Source: Trujillonella endophytica
GTDB taxonomy: Bacteria > Actinomycetota > Actinomycetes > Mycobacteriales > Geodermatophilaceae
Assembly (NCBI RefSeq): GCF_900110555.1
Contig: NZ_FOEE01000016.1
Coordinates: forward strand, 32,785-96,784
DNA length: 64,000 bases
Direction: 5' to 3'
Positions 28,641 to 37,449 of this stretch are shown one piece after another. The notes below the pieces were generated by a model. That model did no database searches and was not told the origin of the DNA. It saw only the letters and a list, made by a program, of their open reading frames with translations. The position numbers and the translations under genes were made by a program. Each line of letters begins with the position of its first letter. Position 1 is the first letter of the stretch.

Positions 28641-29279
28641 GTGTCCCGTCACTGGTCGCCCGAGCCGGCCTTCGCCGTGCTCGTGGTCTGTACGGGCAAC
28701 ATCTGTCGCTCCCCGCTCGCGGAGCGGCTCGGCCGCGCCTACCTCGACGACCGGCTGGGCGAGGACGCGGATCTCGTCCGGCTGACCAGCGCCGGCGTCG
28801 GCGCCGTGGTCGGTTCGGCGATGCACCCCGACAGCGCCCTCGTGCTGCAGGGCTACGGCGGCGACCCCACCGGCTTCGTGGCCCGCCAGATCATCGAGGG
28901 CATGGCCATCGACGCCGACCTCACCCTCACCCTGACCCGGGCCCACCGCCGTCGGGTGCTCGAGCTGGCGCCCCGCGCGCTCTCCCGCACCTTCACCCTC
29001 CGCGAGGCCGCCGCACTCGTCGACCTGCTCCGGGACGTCGACGTGCCGGGCGAGGACCTCGCCGACCGGGCGCGCGCCCTGGTGCGGGAGATGAACGGCG
29101 CCCGCTCACGTCGGCAGGCCGGCGAGGGCGACGACGTCCGCGACCCCATCGGGCAGCCGGTGGAGGTGCACGAGGAGATCGGCGCCGCCATCGCAGAGGC
29201 GCTCATTCCCCTCCTCGATCGCATCGCCGGCCTGCACCGGTCAGCGCACGACGAAGCCCACGACCCCGACGCGGCCTAG
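28641..29279 (+). CDS. low-molecular-weight protein-tyrosine phosphatase, copy 1
   Basis: 212 residues. The active-site loop CTGNICRS starts at Cys17 (Cys-x5-Arg with the following Ser), and the general-acid Asp is in DDVRDPIGQ near residue 170. The LMW-PTP core is about 150 residues; this form has extra helical segments, as in actinobacterial Wzb-like proteins. It probably dephosphorylates the tyrosine kinase at 34770 and thereby controls polymer length. The GTG at 28641 lies 15 bp after the sugar-transferase stop, so the two are co-transcribed. Confidence 0.88.
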   Translation: MSRHWSPEPAFAVLVVCTGNICRSPLAERLGRAYLDDRLGEDADLVRLTSAGVGAVVGSAMHPDSALVLQGYGGDPTGFVARQIIEGMAIDADLTLTLTRAHRRRVLELAPRALSRTFTLREAAALVDLLRDVDVPGEDLADRARALVREMNGARSRRQAGEGDDVRDPIGQPVEVHEEIGAAIAEALIPLLDRIAGLHRSAHDEAHDPDAA

Positions 29280-29285
29280 CGAACG

Positions 29286-30116
29286 TCAAATCAGCGCCTC
29301 GACGGTCCTCGCGATCAGGCGCTGGCCGACGGCGGTCGGGTGGGTGTCGTCGGGATGGACCAGCCCCGCCCGGCGGACGTCTCCGCCGTCCTCCTCGGCC
29401 GCGGTGCGGAACGCCTCGAACGCGTCGGCCACCACCGCGTCGTGGGCCCCGGCGGCGTCGGCGATCGCCGCGTTCAGCGCCTCGATGACGGCGAGTTCCG
29501 GGTTGTCGGCCTCGTACTTGTAGGCGGAGTAGTTGACGACGACGATCGTGCCCTCGTAGCCGCCGTCCTCCCGCAGCGCGGTGAGCGCGGTGTCGAGGTT
29601 CTCGCGGGCCTGCTCGGCCATCGCGGCCACGCCCTCGCGGGTGCTGCACTCCAGGTTCGCGCCGCAGACGACGATGTCGTTCGCGCCCAGCTGCAGCGTC
29701 ACCAGCTCCACCTCGGACGAGTTCTCCAGCGCCCGCACCGCCGCCTCCACCTGGGCGCCGTCGTAGTTGGTGTGCAGCGGGGCCCGCTCGCGGTACCCCC
29801 GGCCCTCCCGGCCCGACCCGTCGTAGTTGGTGCACAGGTTCGGCGCGTCCACGTCGAGGAAGCTCGCCGTGGTCTCGCCCGGGCAGGAGAGATCCAGCAG
29901 CTCGAGGTCGCGGTCGTCGGCGAGCAGCGCGGGGTAGCCCACGAAGTCGTCGTCGTCCTCGTAGCCGCCCGGAGCGTTCAACCGGTACCCGAACGGCGCG
30001 GAGTCGCCCAGCGCCAGGTACTCGATCGGCGGGCGGTCCTCGCTGCAGCCGACCAGGCACGACAGCAGGAGACCGACCAGGGCCGCGAGGGCCGACGCAC
30101 CCGTGACCATGCGCAT
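29286..30116 (-). CDS. SGNH/GDSL hydrolase lipoprotein, tandem copy 2
   Basis: 276 residues. A signal peptide with lipobox LVGCSE (Cys near residue 24) is followed by an SGNH domain: LALGDSAPFGYR (block I Ser), LSCPGETTASFL, LQLGANDIVVC (Gly-x-Asn-Asp) and HPDDTHPTAVGQ (Asp-x2-His). The architecture is that of secreted lipase/esterase-type SGNH proteins with several Cys pairs. The ATG overlaps the preceding paralogue's TGA (TGATG), so it is translationally coupled and a tandem duplicate. It converges with the phosphatase gene at a 6-bp gap. Confidence 0.87.
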   Translation of the reverse strand: MRMVTGASALAALVGLLLSCLVGCSEDRPPIEYLALGDSAPFGYRLNAPGGYEDDDDFVGYPALLADDRDLELLDLSCPGETTASFLDVDAPNLCTNYDGSGREGRGYRERAPLHTNYDGAQVEAAVRALENSSEVELVTLQLGANDIVVCGANLECSTREGVAAMAEQARENLDTALTALREDGGYEGTIVVVNYSAYKYEADNPELAVIEALNAAIADAAGAHDAVVADAFEAFRTAAEEDGGDVRRAGLVHPDDTHPTAVGQRLIARTVEALI

Positions 30117-30952
30117 CAGTCGGCTCTGGGGAGGGTCGCCTCGATGGTCCGGGCGACCAGCCGCTGCCCCACGGCCGTGGGGTGGACGTCGGCGGGCAGC
30201 ATCAGCCCGGCGTCGACGGCGTTCCCGTCGGACTCCTCGGAGGCCGCGCGGAACGCCTCGAAGGCGTCGGCCAGCTCGGCGTCGTGGGCTGCGGCCGCCT
30301 CCGCGATCGCGGTGTTCACGGCCCCGAAGACCGCCGTCTGCGCCGCGTCGGAGTAGTCCACCACGTAGTAGTTGACCACCACGATCGTGCCGTCGTACCC
30401 GGCCTCGTCGCGCAGCCCGGAGAGCACGGTGTCCAGGTTCTCCCGCGCCTGCGCGGCCATGGCGGCGATCCCGTCCGCCGTCGCGCACTCCGCCGTCCCG
30501 AGGCAGAGCAGGGCGTCGTTCCCCCCGAGCTGCAGCGTGACCAGCTCGATCCCCGGCTCGTCCTCCAGCGCCTCGACCGCCGCGTCGAGCTGGGTGCCGT
30601 CGTAGTCGGTGTGCAGCGGGGCCCGCTGGCGGTACCCCTCGCCCTCGCCGGCGATGTTCGTGCAGCCGAAGTTGACCGCGTCCTCGTCGAGGAAGCTCGC
30701 CGTCGTCTCGCCGGGGCAGGAGAGGTTGCGCACCACGATTCCGCGCGAGTCGGCGAGCATCTGGGGATAGCCGACGAAGTCGTCGGCGTCGCCGTAGCCG
30801 CCCGGGGCGTTGGCCCGGAACCCGAAGGGGGCCGAGTCGCCGAGGGCCAGGTAGTCGACGGGCTTCGGATCGCTGCCGCAGCCGGCCAGGGACGACGCGA
30901 CCAGCAGGCCGGCCAGGGCGCCCAGGATCGACGTCCTCGGGAACGTGCGCAT
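30116..30952 (-). CDS. SGNH/GDSL hydrolase lipoprotein, tandem copy 1
   Basis: 278 residues. Signal peptide and lipobox LAGCGS (Cys near 25), then LALGDSAPFGFR, LSCPGETTASFL, LQLGGNDALLC and LPADVHPTAVGQ, the full SGNH set. It is closely related to the next gene along its whole length, which shows a recent tandem duplication. The predicted product is surface-anchored and may deacylate glycans or lipids. The start has clear hydrophobic-core placement (MRTFPRTSILGALAGLL). Confidence 0.87.
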   Translation of the reverse strand: MRTFPRTSILGALAGLLVASSLAGCGSDPKPVDYLALGDSAPFGFRANAPGGYGDADDFVGYPQMLADSRGIVVRNLSCPGETTASFLDEDAVNFGCTNIAGEGEGYRQRAPLHTDYDGTQLDAAVEALEDEPGIELVTLQLGGNDALLCLGTAECATADGIAAMAAQARENLDTVLSGLRDEAGYDGTIVVVNYYVVDYSDAAQTAVFGAVNTAIAEAAAAHDAELADAFEAFRAASEESDGNAVDAGLMLPADVHPTAVGQRLVARTIEATLPRAD

Positions 30953-31085
30953 GTGTCTCCTCGTGGAGCACCGCCTCGAGGAGCAGTCGCACCGCGGCGG
31001 GTCGGGTCGGCTCCGCCCAGGCTAGGGGCGCGAGAGCGCCGGGAGCAGCGCGCTCACCCGCCTGGGTGTGATCGTGACCTCACGG

Positions 31086-32027
31086 TCACATGGCGCGATT
31101 CGGCGTCACCGGCCCGAAGGCGGCCAGCTCCTCCTCGCCGGTCCAGCCGAACCGGAACAGCGGGCGGTCCCAGGCCTCCGGCCACGCGACGACGGCCGCC
31201 TCGTGCTGCCGCAGGATCTCCAGCTGGAGAGCCTGCGCGTCCGGGAAGTCCCGCGGCTCCAGCACCGTCCCCAACCGGATCCGGGCCGGCGCCTTCGGGT
31301 CCGGGTGGTAGGTGCTGACGACGACCTGCGAGTTGGTCTCGTAGGCCAGCCGGGCCGCGCCGAAGGAGCCGACGAGGTCGCGCCCGAAGATGTGCACCGG
31401 CGTCCGGCTGATCACGTCGGGGGCGATCGAGATGACCTCGGCGCGCTCCAGGGCGGCGCGGATGCCCGCCGACCCCTCCTTGGCGTTGATCAGCGGCGAG
31501 CCCATCTCGACCAGCCGCGCGTGCTGCTTCAGGTGCGGGGCCACGTCGTCGCCGAAGAGCATGTCCGCGCCGACGGCCCGCATCGAGAGGCCGGCCCTGC
31601 CGATCGAGGCGAAGGCGCCGTCGTAGGCGGCGTGGTGGAAGAAGGTGACGACCATCCCGCGGGAGGGGTCGCGTGCCGCGAGCACCTCGTCGACCCCTTC
31701 GACCGGCTGGGAGGTGAGGAGCTCGGGCCGCCAGCGGCGCTCCGCCCGCCAGTACATCTGCCGGATGTACTCCACGGCGACCTTGTCCAGGTCGGCGTCC
31801 GGCCGGGTCTTCTCCAGCACGAACCGCATCTCCAGCAGCGCGCACTGCCAGAGCACCGGGTTGCGGCGGGCGAGGACGGTGCGGAGCTCCACCAGCGCCG
31901 GCAGCAGGGCGGTCGGGATCCGACGGCGCCACGGCGCGTCGGCGCGCAGGAATCGGCGCTTCTTGTACAGCTGCGCGTGGTTGGCCTGCTCGTCGAACGC
32001 CTGTGGTGCTTCCGTCGCCTCGGACAC
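31086..32027 (-). CDS. LpxL/HtrB-like lysophospholipid-type acyltransferase, copy A
   Basis: 313 residues. The acyltransferase core has the His-x4-Asp motif in TFFHHAAYDG (about residue 130), then ISIAPDVISRTP and FGRDLVGSFGAARLAYET, resembling the substrate-binding segments of lauroyl/PatA-type acyltransferases. In actinobacteria this superfamily acylates phosphatidylinositol mannosides rather than lipid A. Here the location in a polysaccharide cluster suggests acylation of a glycolipid or a lipid-linked precursor; that is inference. No N-terminal membrane helix is obvious. A divergent paralogue starts at 32199, and two CCCGATCGGGGG sites lie between them. Confidence 0.72.
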   Translation of the reverse strand: MSEATEAPQAFDEQANHAQLYKKRRFLRADAPWRRRIPTALLPALVELRTVLARRNPVLWQCALLEMRFVLEKTRPDADLDKVAVEYIRQMYWRAERRWRPELLTSQPVEGVDEVLAARDPSRGMVVTFFHHAAYDGAFASIGRAGLSMRAVGADMLFGDDVAPHLKQHARLVEMGSPLINAKEGSAGIRAALERAEVISIAPDVISRTPVHIFGRDLVGSFGAARLAYETNSQVVVSTYHPDPKAPARIRLGTVLEPRDFPDAQALQLEILRQHEAAVVAWPEAWDRPLFRFGWTGEEELAAFGPVTPNRAM

Positions 32028-32081
32028 CCCGCGGACCCTAGTGGCGGGAAATTACCGACGGCGCACGCTGCGGGAGCTACG

Positions 32082-32093
32082 CCCGATCGGGGG
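32082..32093. promoter_or_regulatory. CCCGATCGGGGG site 1
   Basis: A 12-base motif containing the palindrome CCCGATCGGG, 55 bp upstream of the 32027 start. Two further exact copies are at 32146 and 39714. All three have the same orientation (CCCCCGATCGGG on the minus strand). Candidate operator. Confidence 0.4.
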
Positions 32094-32145
32094 AACGGGC
32101 CGGCGTGCCGAGCGCGGGTCCCGCTCATCGGCGGTGGACCCGTCA

Positions 32146-32157
32146 CCCGATCGGGGG
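32146..32157. promoter_or_regulatory. CCCGATCGGGGG site 2
   Basis: Exact copy of the 12-base motif, 42 bp upstream of the plus-strand start at 32199 and 64 bp from site 1. Its place between two divergent paralogues suggests joint control of both. Confidence 0.4.
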
Positions 32158-32198
32158 GGTGTTGATCACGAGGCTCCGAGCGGCCCTGACCTCTCCCT

Positions 32199-33113
32199 AT
32201 GCTCCCCGCCGTGACCCTAGCCACAGCGCCGAAGAAGCGCCTCCTCGCCGCCGAGACGCCGTGGCGTCAGCGGATCCCGGCGCGGCTGCTGCCGCTGCTG
32301 ATCGATCTGCGCGTGCGGCTGGCGCAGCGCAACGCGGTGGTCCGGGAGACCGCCCGGCTGAACATGCGGTTCCAGCTCGAGAAGACCCGCCCGGGTGCCG
32401 ACGTCGGTGCGGCCGCGACCGAGTACCTCCGGCAGATGTTCTGGCGGGCCGAGCGCCGCTGGCGCCCCGAGCTCATCACCAACCTGCCGGTCGAGGGAGC
32501 CGACCGCGTGCTGGCGGCCCGCGACCGGGACCCGTCCCGCGGCATGGTGCTCACGTTCATGCACCACGGCGTCTACGACGGGCAGTGGGCCTCGATCGAC
32601 AAGGCCGGCATCCACGCGCACGTCCTCGGGGCCGCGTTCGTCCTGTCCGACGACGCCCCCGAGTACATGAAGCAGCACGTGCGCGTCTGCGAGATGGGCG
32701 CGACCGCCATCCACGGGGACAAGGGCTACCGCGGCATCACCGAGGCGCTGGGCGAGGGCAAGATCGTGGGCATCGCGCTCGACGTCCCCGGGTCGACGCC
32801 GGTGGAGTTCGTCGGGCGGAACGTCCTCGGCTCGTTCGGTGCCGCCCGCGCCGCGTTCGAGACCAACTCGCCGGTGATCGTGCTGACCGCGCACAAGGAC
32901 CCGCGCGCCGCGGCCCGCATCCGCCTCGGCGAGCCGATCGAGCCGCACGACTTCCCCGACGCCAAGGCCCTGCTCGCCGAGCTCCTGCGGCGGCACGAGG
33001 AGGCGATCCTCGAGTGGCCCGAGTCGCAGGACCGGCCCATGCAGCGGTGGGGGCGCAACGACGACGAGGACCGCGCGAACTTCGGCGAGTTCAGCGACTT
33101 CCGGCCGCTCTGA
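32199..33113 (+). CDS. LpxL/HtrB-like lysophospholipid-type acyltransferase, copy B
   Basis: 304 residues, paralogous to the divergent gene at 31086 over the full length. The shared framework includes RFQLEKTRPGAD, MFWRAERRWRPELI, the catalytic-type TFMHHGVYDG (His-x4-Asp), VGIALDVPGSTPVEF and VLGSFGAARAAFETNSPVIV. It differs in the middle section (SDDAPEYMKQH versus GDDVAPHLKQH), so acyl or acceptor specificity may differ. It probably acts at the inner face of the membrane. The ATG at 32199 is the first in a frame preceded by CTCCCTATGCTCC, without a strong ribosome site. Confidence 0.72.
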   Translation: MLPAVTLATAPKKRLLAAETPWRQRIPARLLPLLIDLRVRLAQRNAVVRETARLNMRFQLEKTRPGADVGAAATEYLRQMFWRAERRWRPELITNLPVEGADRVLAARDRDPSRGMVLTFMHHGVYDGQWASIDKAGIHAHVLGAAFVLSDDAPEYMKQHVRVCEMGATAIHGDKGYRGITEALGEGKIVGIALDVPGSTPVEFVGRNVLGSFGAARAAFETNSPVIVLTAHKDPRAAARIRLGEPIEPHDFPDAKALLAELLRRHEEAILEWPESQDRPMQRWGRNDDEDRANFGEFSDFRPL

Positions 33114-33281
33114 CCTGCCACGGGGACGTGACCGACGTCTCCACCGATAGGACGAATCGGCTCCCGGCGAGCCTCGGGGGCGCCCTAGTCTGCCGGCTTC
33201 GGCAGTCCGCCCCCCGCTCCCGTTCGCGCCGCCCCGGCGCCCGCGGCTGCCGGGCGCGCGGATGAGGACGAGGAGGTGCGC

Positions 33282-34574
33282 ATGGAGTCCCCGACCGTGA
33301 GCACCGTCCCCGAGGAGCCGGCCCCGGTCGCGACCGTCGAACCGCGCCGCGCCGGCGGTGTGCGGACCGCCTGGCTGCTCGCCCGCCGCATCCTCGGATT
33401 CGCCGCGATGCCGGCGATGGGCCTCGTCTCCGCGGTCGCGGTGCTGCCCGCCATCAGCCACAACTTCGGCGCGGACGGCTGGATCGGGATCGCGTTCGGC
33501 CAGTCTGTCGGCGCCGCCCTCGCCGCCGTCGCCTCGCTGCACTGGCCGCTCGCGGGCGCCAACGAGATCGCCGCCCACCCCGCGCACCGGGCCGCGCTGG
33601 TCCGGCAGAGCGTGCGGCAGCGACTGGTCGCGCTCGCCTGCCTGCTGCCGCTGGCGGTCGGCATCCCGCTCTGGCTCTCTCCGGGCGACACCTTGTCGAG
33701 CACGCTCGCCGCCGTCGCCCTGAGCGGCTCGTGCATGGCGCAGACGTGGCTGTACACCGGCCTCGGCGATCCCGGGCGCCTCGCGCTCTTCGAGGGAGCC
33801 CCCCGCCTGGCGGCCAACATCGCGGCCATCGGGCTGCTGGTGCTCACGCCGTACCTGTGGATCTACCCGCTCCTCCAGGGCCTGGCCACCCTCACCTCGC
33901 TGCTGCTGAGCCTCCGCTTCGTGCGACGGCTGCCCGACCAGGTGCCGACGCTGCCCCGCGACCCCTCCGCCGGCGAGCTCGCCCTGGCCACCACGGCCCA
34001 GGTGTCCAACGCCGCCTACGCCTACCTCGTCGGGCCCCTGATCTCGGTCGTGACCCCGGCCTTCTACCCGATCTTCGCGGCGGGGGACCGGATCTCGAAG
34101 ATCCTGCTCCAGGGGATGGCCGCGGTGCCCGCCGCCTTCCTCTCCTGGGTCGGCGGCGCCGCCCCCGACCAGCGGCGCGCCCGCGCCCGGCAGGCCAGCA
34201 TCGTGATGGGCGTCCTCTCCCTGTTCGCGACCGTCCTCCTGGGCGCGACCATGCCGCTGATCAGCCGCTACCTCTTCGCCGGCACCGTCGATCTCGAGGA
34301 GGTGGCCTGGCTGATCGGGGCCACCATGGGCGCGGCCTTCCTCAACGCCAGCCTCTTCCTCGTCGGCCTCGTGCCCCAGGGGCACCTGCAGACCACCTAC
34401 CGGCTGCTGCTCGTCGCCTCCGTCTTCTGCCCGACGCTGACGATCGTCGGCGGGCTGCTCGGCGGCGTCCACGGGCTGTACGTCGGGGCGCTCGTCGCGT
34501 TCCTCGTCCTCATCGCGGTCCAGCTGCGGATCATCTTCCGCAGCCGCGAGCTCGGCGCGGCCTCCGATGACTGA
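33282..34574 (+). CDS. Wzx-like polysaccharide flippase, copy 1
   Basis: 430 residues with about twelve membrane segments after a 25-residue polar head. Motifs such as AAGDRISKILLQGM and the Leu/Ala-rich helices fit the MATE/MOP oligosaccharide-flippase superfamily. It would move undecaprenyl-linked repeat units across the membrane. ATG 33282 is chosen over an upstream GTG at 33276 because AGGAGG (33271-33276) gives an ideal 5-nt spacer to the ATG. It is the first of a rightward run with the kinase and polyol-phosphate transferase. Confidence 0.8.
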   Translation: MESPTVSTVPEEPAPVATVEPRRAGGVRTAWLLARRILGFAAMPAMGLVSAVAVLPAISHNFGADGWIGIAFGQSVGAALAAVASLHWPLAGANEIAAHPAHRAALVRQSVRQRLVALACLLPLAVGIPLWLSPGDTLSSTLAAVALSGSCMAQTWLYTGLGDPGRLALFEGAPRLAANIAAIGLLVLTPYLWIYPLLQGLATLTSLLLSLRFVRRLPDQVPTLPRDPSAGELALATTAQVSNAAYAYLVGPLISVVTPAFYPIFAAGDRISKILLQGMAAVPAAFLSWVGGAAPDQRRARARQASIVMGVLSLFATVLLGATMPLISRYLFAGTVDLEEVAWLIGATMGAAFLNASLFLVGLVPQGHLQTTYRLLLVASVFCPTLTIVGGLLGGVHGLYVGALVAFLVLIAVQLRIIFRSRELGAASDD

Positions 34575-34769
34575 CCGGACGGCGCTGCGCCCGCCCGGCG
34601 CAGAACGCGTCACTGGACGGGGTGAACCCGCTGCTGGGACCGCTGCCCGCCCCGATCCGGCACGTACGCTCCCCGGAACTCGGGGTGCGACGGCGCACGC
34701 CCGCGACGAGCCCCGCTGCAGCCGTACGCCTGGAGCGAGGGCTCCCGCTTCGACAAGACGGGGACCATC

Positions 34770-36263
34770 GTGGAACTGAGGGAACTCGGGCTCGTACTGC
34801 GCCGCGGCTGGTGGCTGATCCTGGCCGGCATCGTGCTCGGCGTGGGCGGTGGTGGCGCCATCTGCTTCCTCATGACGCCGACCTACGAGTCGACCACCCA
34901 GTTCTTCGTGGCGACGCCGAACTCGACGGACAGCAACAACAACTCCGCGCTCCAGGGCGGCGTGTTCTCCCAGCAGCGGGCGCAGTCCTACACCCGGCTG
35001 CTCTCCGGCCCGGACATGACCAGCCGCGTCATCGACCGCCTCGGCCTGCCGATGAGCAACGAGGACCTCGCGGAGAACATCGAGGCCACCGCCGACCTGC
35101 AGTCGGTGCTCATCGACGTCACGGTCACCGACGAGTCCGCCACCCGCGCGCAGGCGATCGCCGAGACGATCGGTCTGGAGTTCCCCGACCTCGTGGAGGA
35201 GCTGGAGACCGCCGGGCGTCCCGAGCTGAGCGCCCCGGTCGCCGTGCTGGTCACCGGCCAGCCGGAGGTCTCCGACGAGTGGGCCTCGCCCCAGGTGCTG
35301 CTCATCCTGCTGATCGGCGCGGGCGTCGGCCTCGTGCTCGGCTTCGGTGCGGCCATCGCCCGGGGCCAGCTGGACCGGTCGGTGAAGGACCCGGCCGAGG
35401 CCGGCGAGCTGGGCGGCGCCGCCGTCATCGGCACGATCGTCCGCGACGCGTCGCTGTCGAAGCGGCACGTGCTCGCCGAGGACCTCCGCAGCGCCACCGG
35501 CGAGAGCTTCCGGCAGCTGCGCAACAACCTGCAGTTCCTGAGCGTCGACGAGCCGCCGAAGGTCATCATGATCTCCAGCTCGCTGCCGTCGGAGGGCAAG
35601 ACCACCACGGCGATCAACCTCGGTCTCGCGCTCGCCCGGGCCGGCCGGAAGGTCGTCATCGTGGACGCCGACCTGCGCGCCCCGCGGGTGTCGTCCTACC
35701 TGGACCTCGTCGAGGGCGCCGGCGTGACCAGCGTCCTCTCCGGCGCGGCCGAGCTCGAGGACGTCCTGCAGCGGTACGGCGACGCGGACGGCGAGTGCGC
35801 CGTGCTCGCCGCCGGCCCCACCCCGCCCAACCCGAGCGAGCTCCTGGCCTCGGGCAACATGGGCGCGATGCTGGGCACGCTCCGCGACGCCTACGACTAC
35901 GTGATCGTCGACTCGGCGCCGCTGCTCGCCGCCGCGGACTCCACCGGCCTCGCCACCCACGCCGACGGCGTCCTGCTCACCGTGCAGTTCGGCCGGACCC
36001 GCAAGGACGAACTGCGCCGGGCGGTCGACGCTCTGCAGCGGGTCGGCGGGCGCGTGCTCGGCATCGTGTTCAACAGCGTGCCGCCGCGATCGGACCTGGT
36101 GAAGTCGTTCGGCTACGCCTACGGCTACGGCGCCACCGCCGGCGACAAGAAGTCGAAGAAGGCGAAGAAGCACGCGAAGGCGGACACGGACCGGAAGGCG
36201 GACACGGCCGCGCCGGCCTCCGAGCCGAGCGACCGGGCGCCCGAGACCGCCGACGTCGGCTAG
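34770..36263 (+). CDS. Wzz/CapA-BY-kinase fusion (polysaccharide copolymerase tyrosine autokinase), copy 1
   Basis: 497 residues. An N-terminal Wzz domain is bounded by membrane helices near residues 14-35 and 178-200. A cytoplasmic tyrosine kinase follows: Walker A SSLPSEGKTTT (about 272-282), Walker A' VDADLRAPR (about 298) and Walker B DYVIVDSAPLL (about 378). The C-terminus has the Tyr cluster FGYAYGYGA followed by a Lys/Ala-rich tail (SKKAKKHAKADTD), so phosphorylatable Tyr lie before the tail. It controls chain length and export. The GTG start has a GGGGACC upstream element and shares the VELxxLxxxxRxxWW start pattern with the copy at 54439. Confidence 0.92.
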   Translation: MELRELGLVLRRGWWLILAGIVLGVGGGGAICFLMTPTYESTTQFFVATPNSTDSNNNSALQGGVFSQQRAQSYTRLLSGPDMTSRVIDRLGLPMSNEDLAENIEATADLQSVLIDVTVTDESATRAQAIAETIGLEFPDLVEELETAGRPELSAPVAVLVTGQPEVSDEWASPQVLLILLIGAGVGLVLGFGAAIARGQLDRSVKDPAEAGELGGAAVIGTIVRDASLSKRHVLAEDLRSATGESFRQLRNNLQFLSVDEPPKVIMISSSLPSEGKTTTAINLGLALARAGRKVVIVDADLRAPRVSSYLDLVEGAGVTSVLSGAAELEDVLQRYGDADGECAVLAAGPTPPNPSELLASGNMGAMLGTLRDAYDYVIVDSAPLLAAADSTGLATHADGVLLTVQFGRTRKDELRRAVDALQRVGGRVLGIVFNSVPPRSDLVKSFGYAYGYGATAGDKKSKKAKKHAKADTDRKADTAAPASEPSDRAPETADVG

Positions 36264-36273
36264 GACGCCGGGG

Positions 36274-37449
36274 ATGGCCGCGCTGCTGCGGCGGCTCCGC
36301 TCGTCGGCTATGGCCGTCCTCGGGTGGCTAGGCATGCGGCTGCTGCCGGCCCGGCGGCTCGCGGTCGTGCACGGCTACCCCGACTCTGAGGGCAACGCGC
36401 TGCACACGCTCGCCGAGCTGACCCGGCGGTACCCCGGCCCGATCCACTGGCTGGTCGCCGACCCGGCCTCGGTGCGGCTGCTCGGGCCGCTGCGCGTCGA
36501 CCCCGCCCGCGTGACCGTCGTCCCCCGGCGGTCGGTCCGCGCGATCCGGTCGACGCTCACCGCCGAGGCCGTCTTCTTCACCCACGGCCTGGTGACGGCG
36601 GCGCGGCCGCCGCGCTCGCGCCTGGTCGTCAACCTCTGGCACGGCGACGGCCCCAAGGACACGAAGAGCGAGCACCGCGCCGGGTCGACGGTCGTCGTCT
36701 CCGGCACCGAGCTCTGGGGGCGGATGAAGGGCGCCGCCTTCGACGTCCCGTTCGAGCGGGTCGCCGTCGTCGGCAACCCGCGCGTCGCCGACCTCACCGC
36801 ACCGCTGGACCGCGCGCAGCTGCTCGCGGCGCTCGGGCTGCCCGCCGACCGGCTCCTGGTCCTGTGGATGCCGACGTACCGGGTGGGGGGCGATGAGTTC
36901 GGTCGGAGCTGGGGCGACGGCTCCGGCCTCTCCAGCAGGCTCTCCGAGGCGTTCTCGCTGCCCGACGGCGTCCAGCTGGTGGTCAAGCCCCACCCGCTCG
37001 ACCGCGACGACTACACCGGTCTGGGCGCCCGCGTGATCACCAACGCCGACCTGGCCGCCGTCGGCAGCAGTACCTACCGGCTGATGGCCGCCGCCGACGC
37101 CCTGATCAGCGACGCCTCGAGCACGTGGACCGACTACCTGGTGCTCGACCGGCCCATCGGCTTCTTCATGCCCGACCTCGGCGAGTACGGGGCCTCGCGC
37201 GGCTACAACGTGCCCGACGTCCGCGAGGTGCTGCCGGGCCCGCTGTTCGAGGACCTGGCCGGCGTCCGGGCCTTCCTGGGGGCCGTGGAGGCGGGGGAGG
37301 TGCCGCCGCCGTCCGGCCACCCCGCCGTCGCCCGGCTGGGGCTGAGCCGCAACGAGCGGCCCGCCGAGGCCCTGCTCACCTGGCTCGACGACCACCGCAC
37401 CCGCGCCGGTCGGCGGGCCCTGTTCGGGAGCGGCTCAGCGGCCCAGTAG
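36274..37449 (+). CDS. CDP-glycerol/ribitol glycerophosphotransferase-family protein (TagB/TagF-like)
   Basis: 391 residues. A short N-terminal amphipathic region is followed by a GT-B-like fold. Family signatures are VVNLWHGDGPKDTKSE, VVSGTELWG, MPTYR, QLVVKPHPLDRDD, and the C-terminal ADALISDASSTWTDYLVLDRPIGFF. Enzymes of this family transfer glycerol-phosphate or ribitol-phosphate from the CDP-polyol to a glycan or lipid. The probable CDP-ribitol synthase at 42466 makes ribitol-phosphate the more likely donor, but the sequence does not tell ribitol from glycerol. It begins 10 bp after the kinase stop. Its stop overlaps the convergent GT4 gene by 15 bp. Confidence 0.85.
   Translation: MAALLRRLRSSAMAVLGWLGMRLLPARRLAVVHGYPDSEGNALHTLAELTRRYPGPIHWLVADPASVRLLGPLRVDPARVTVVPRRSVRAIRSTLTAEAVFFTHGLVTAARPPRSRLVVNLWHGDGPKDTKSEHRAGSTVVVSGTELWGRMKGAAFDVPFERVAVVGNPRVADLTAPLDRAQLLAALGLPADRLLVLWMPTYRVGGDEFGRSWGDGSGLSSRLSEAFSLPDGVQLVVKPHPLDRDDYTGLGARVITNADLAAVGSSTYRLMAAADALISDASSTWTDYLVLDRPIGFFMPDLGEYGASRGYNVPDVREVLPGPLFEDLAGVRAFLGAVEAGEVPPPSGHPAVARLGLSRNERPAEALLTWLDDHRTRAGRRALFGSGSAAQ

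Noticed and set aside
34567..34779. A 70-residue frame overlapping the flippase stop with ATGA
   Set aside because: Arg/Pro-rich with no ribosome site of its own and no homology; the region is better explained as the promoter of the kinase gene.
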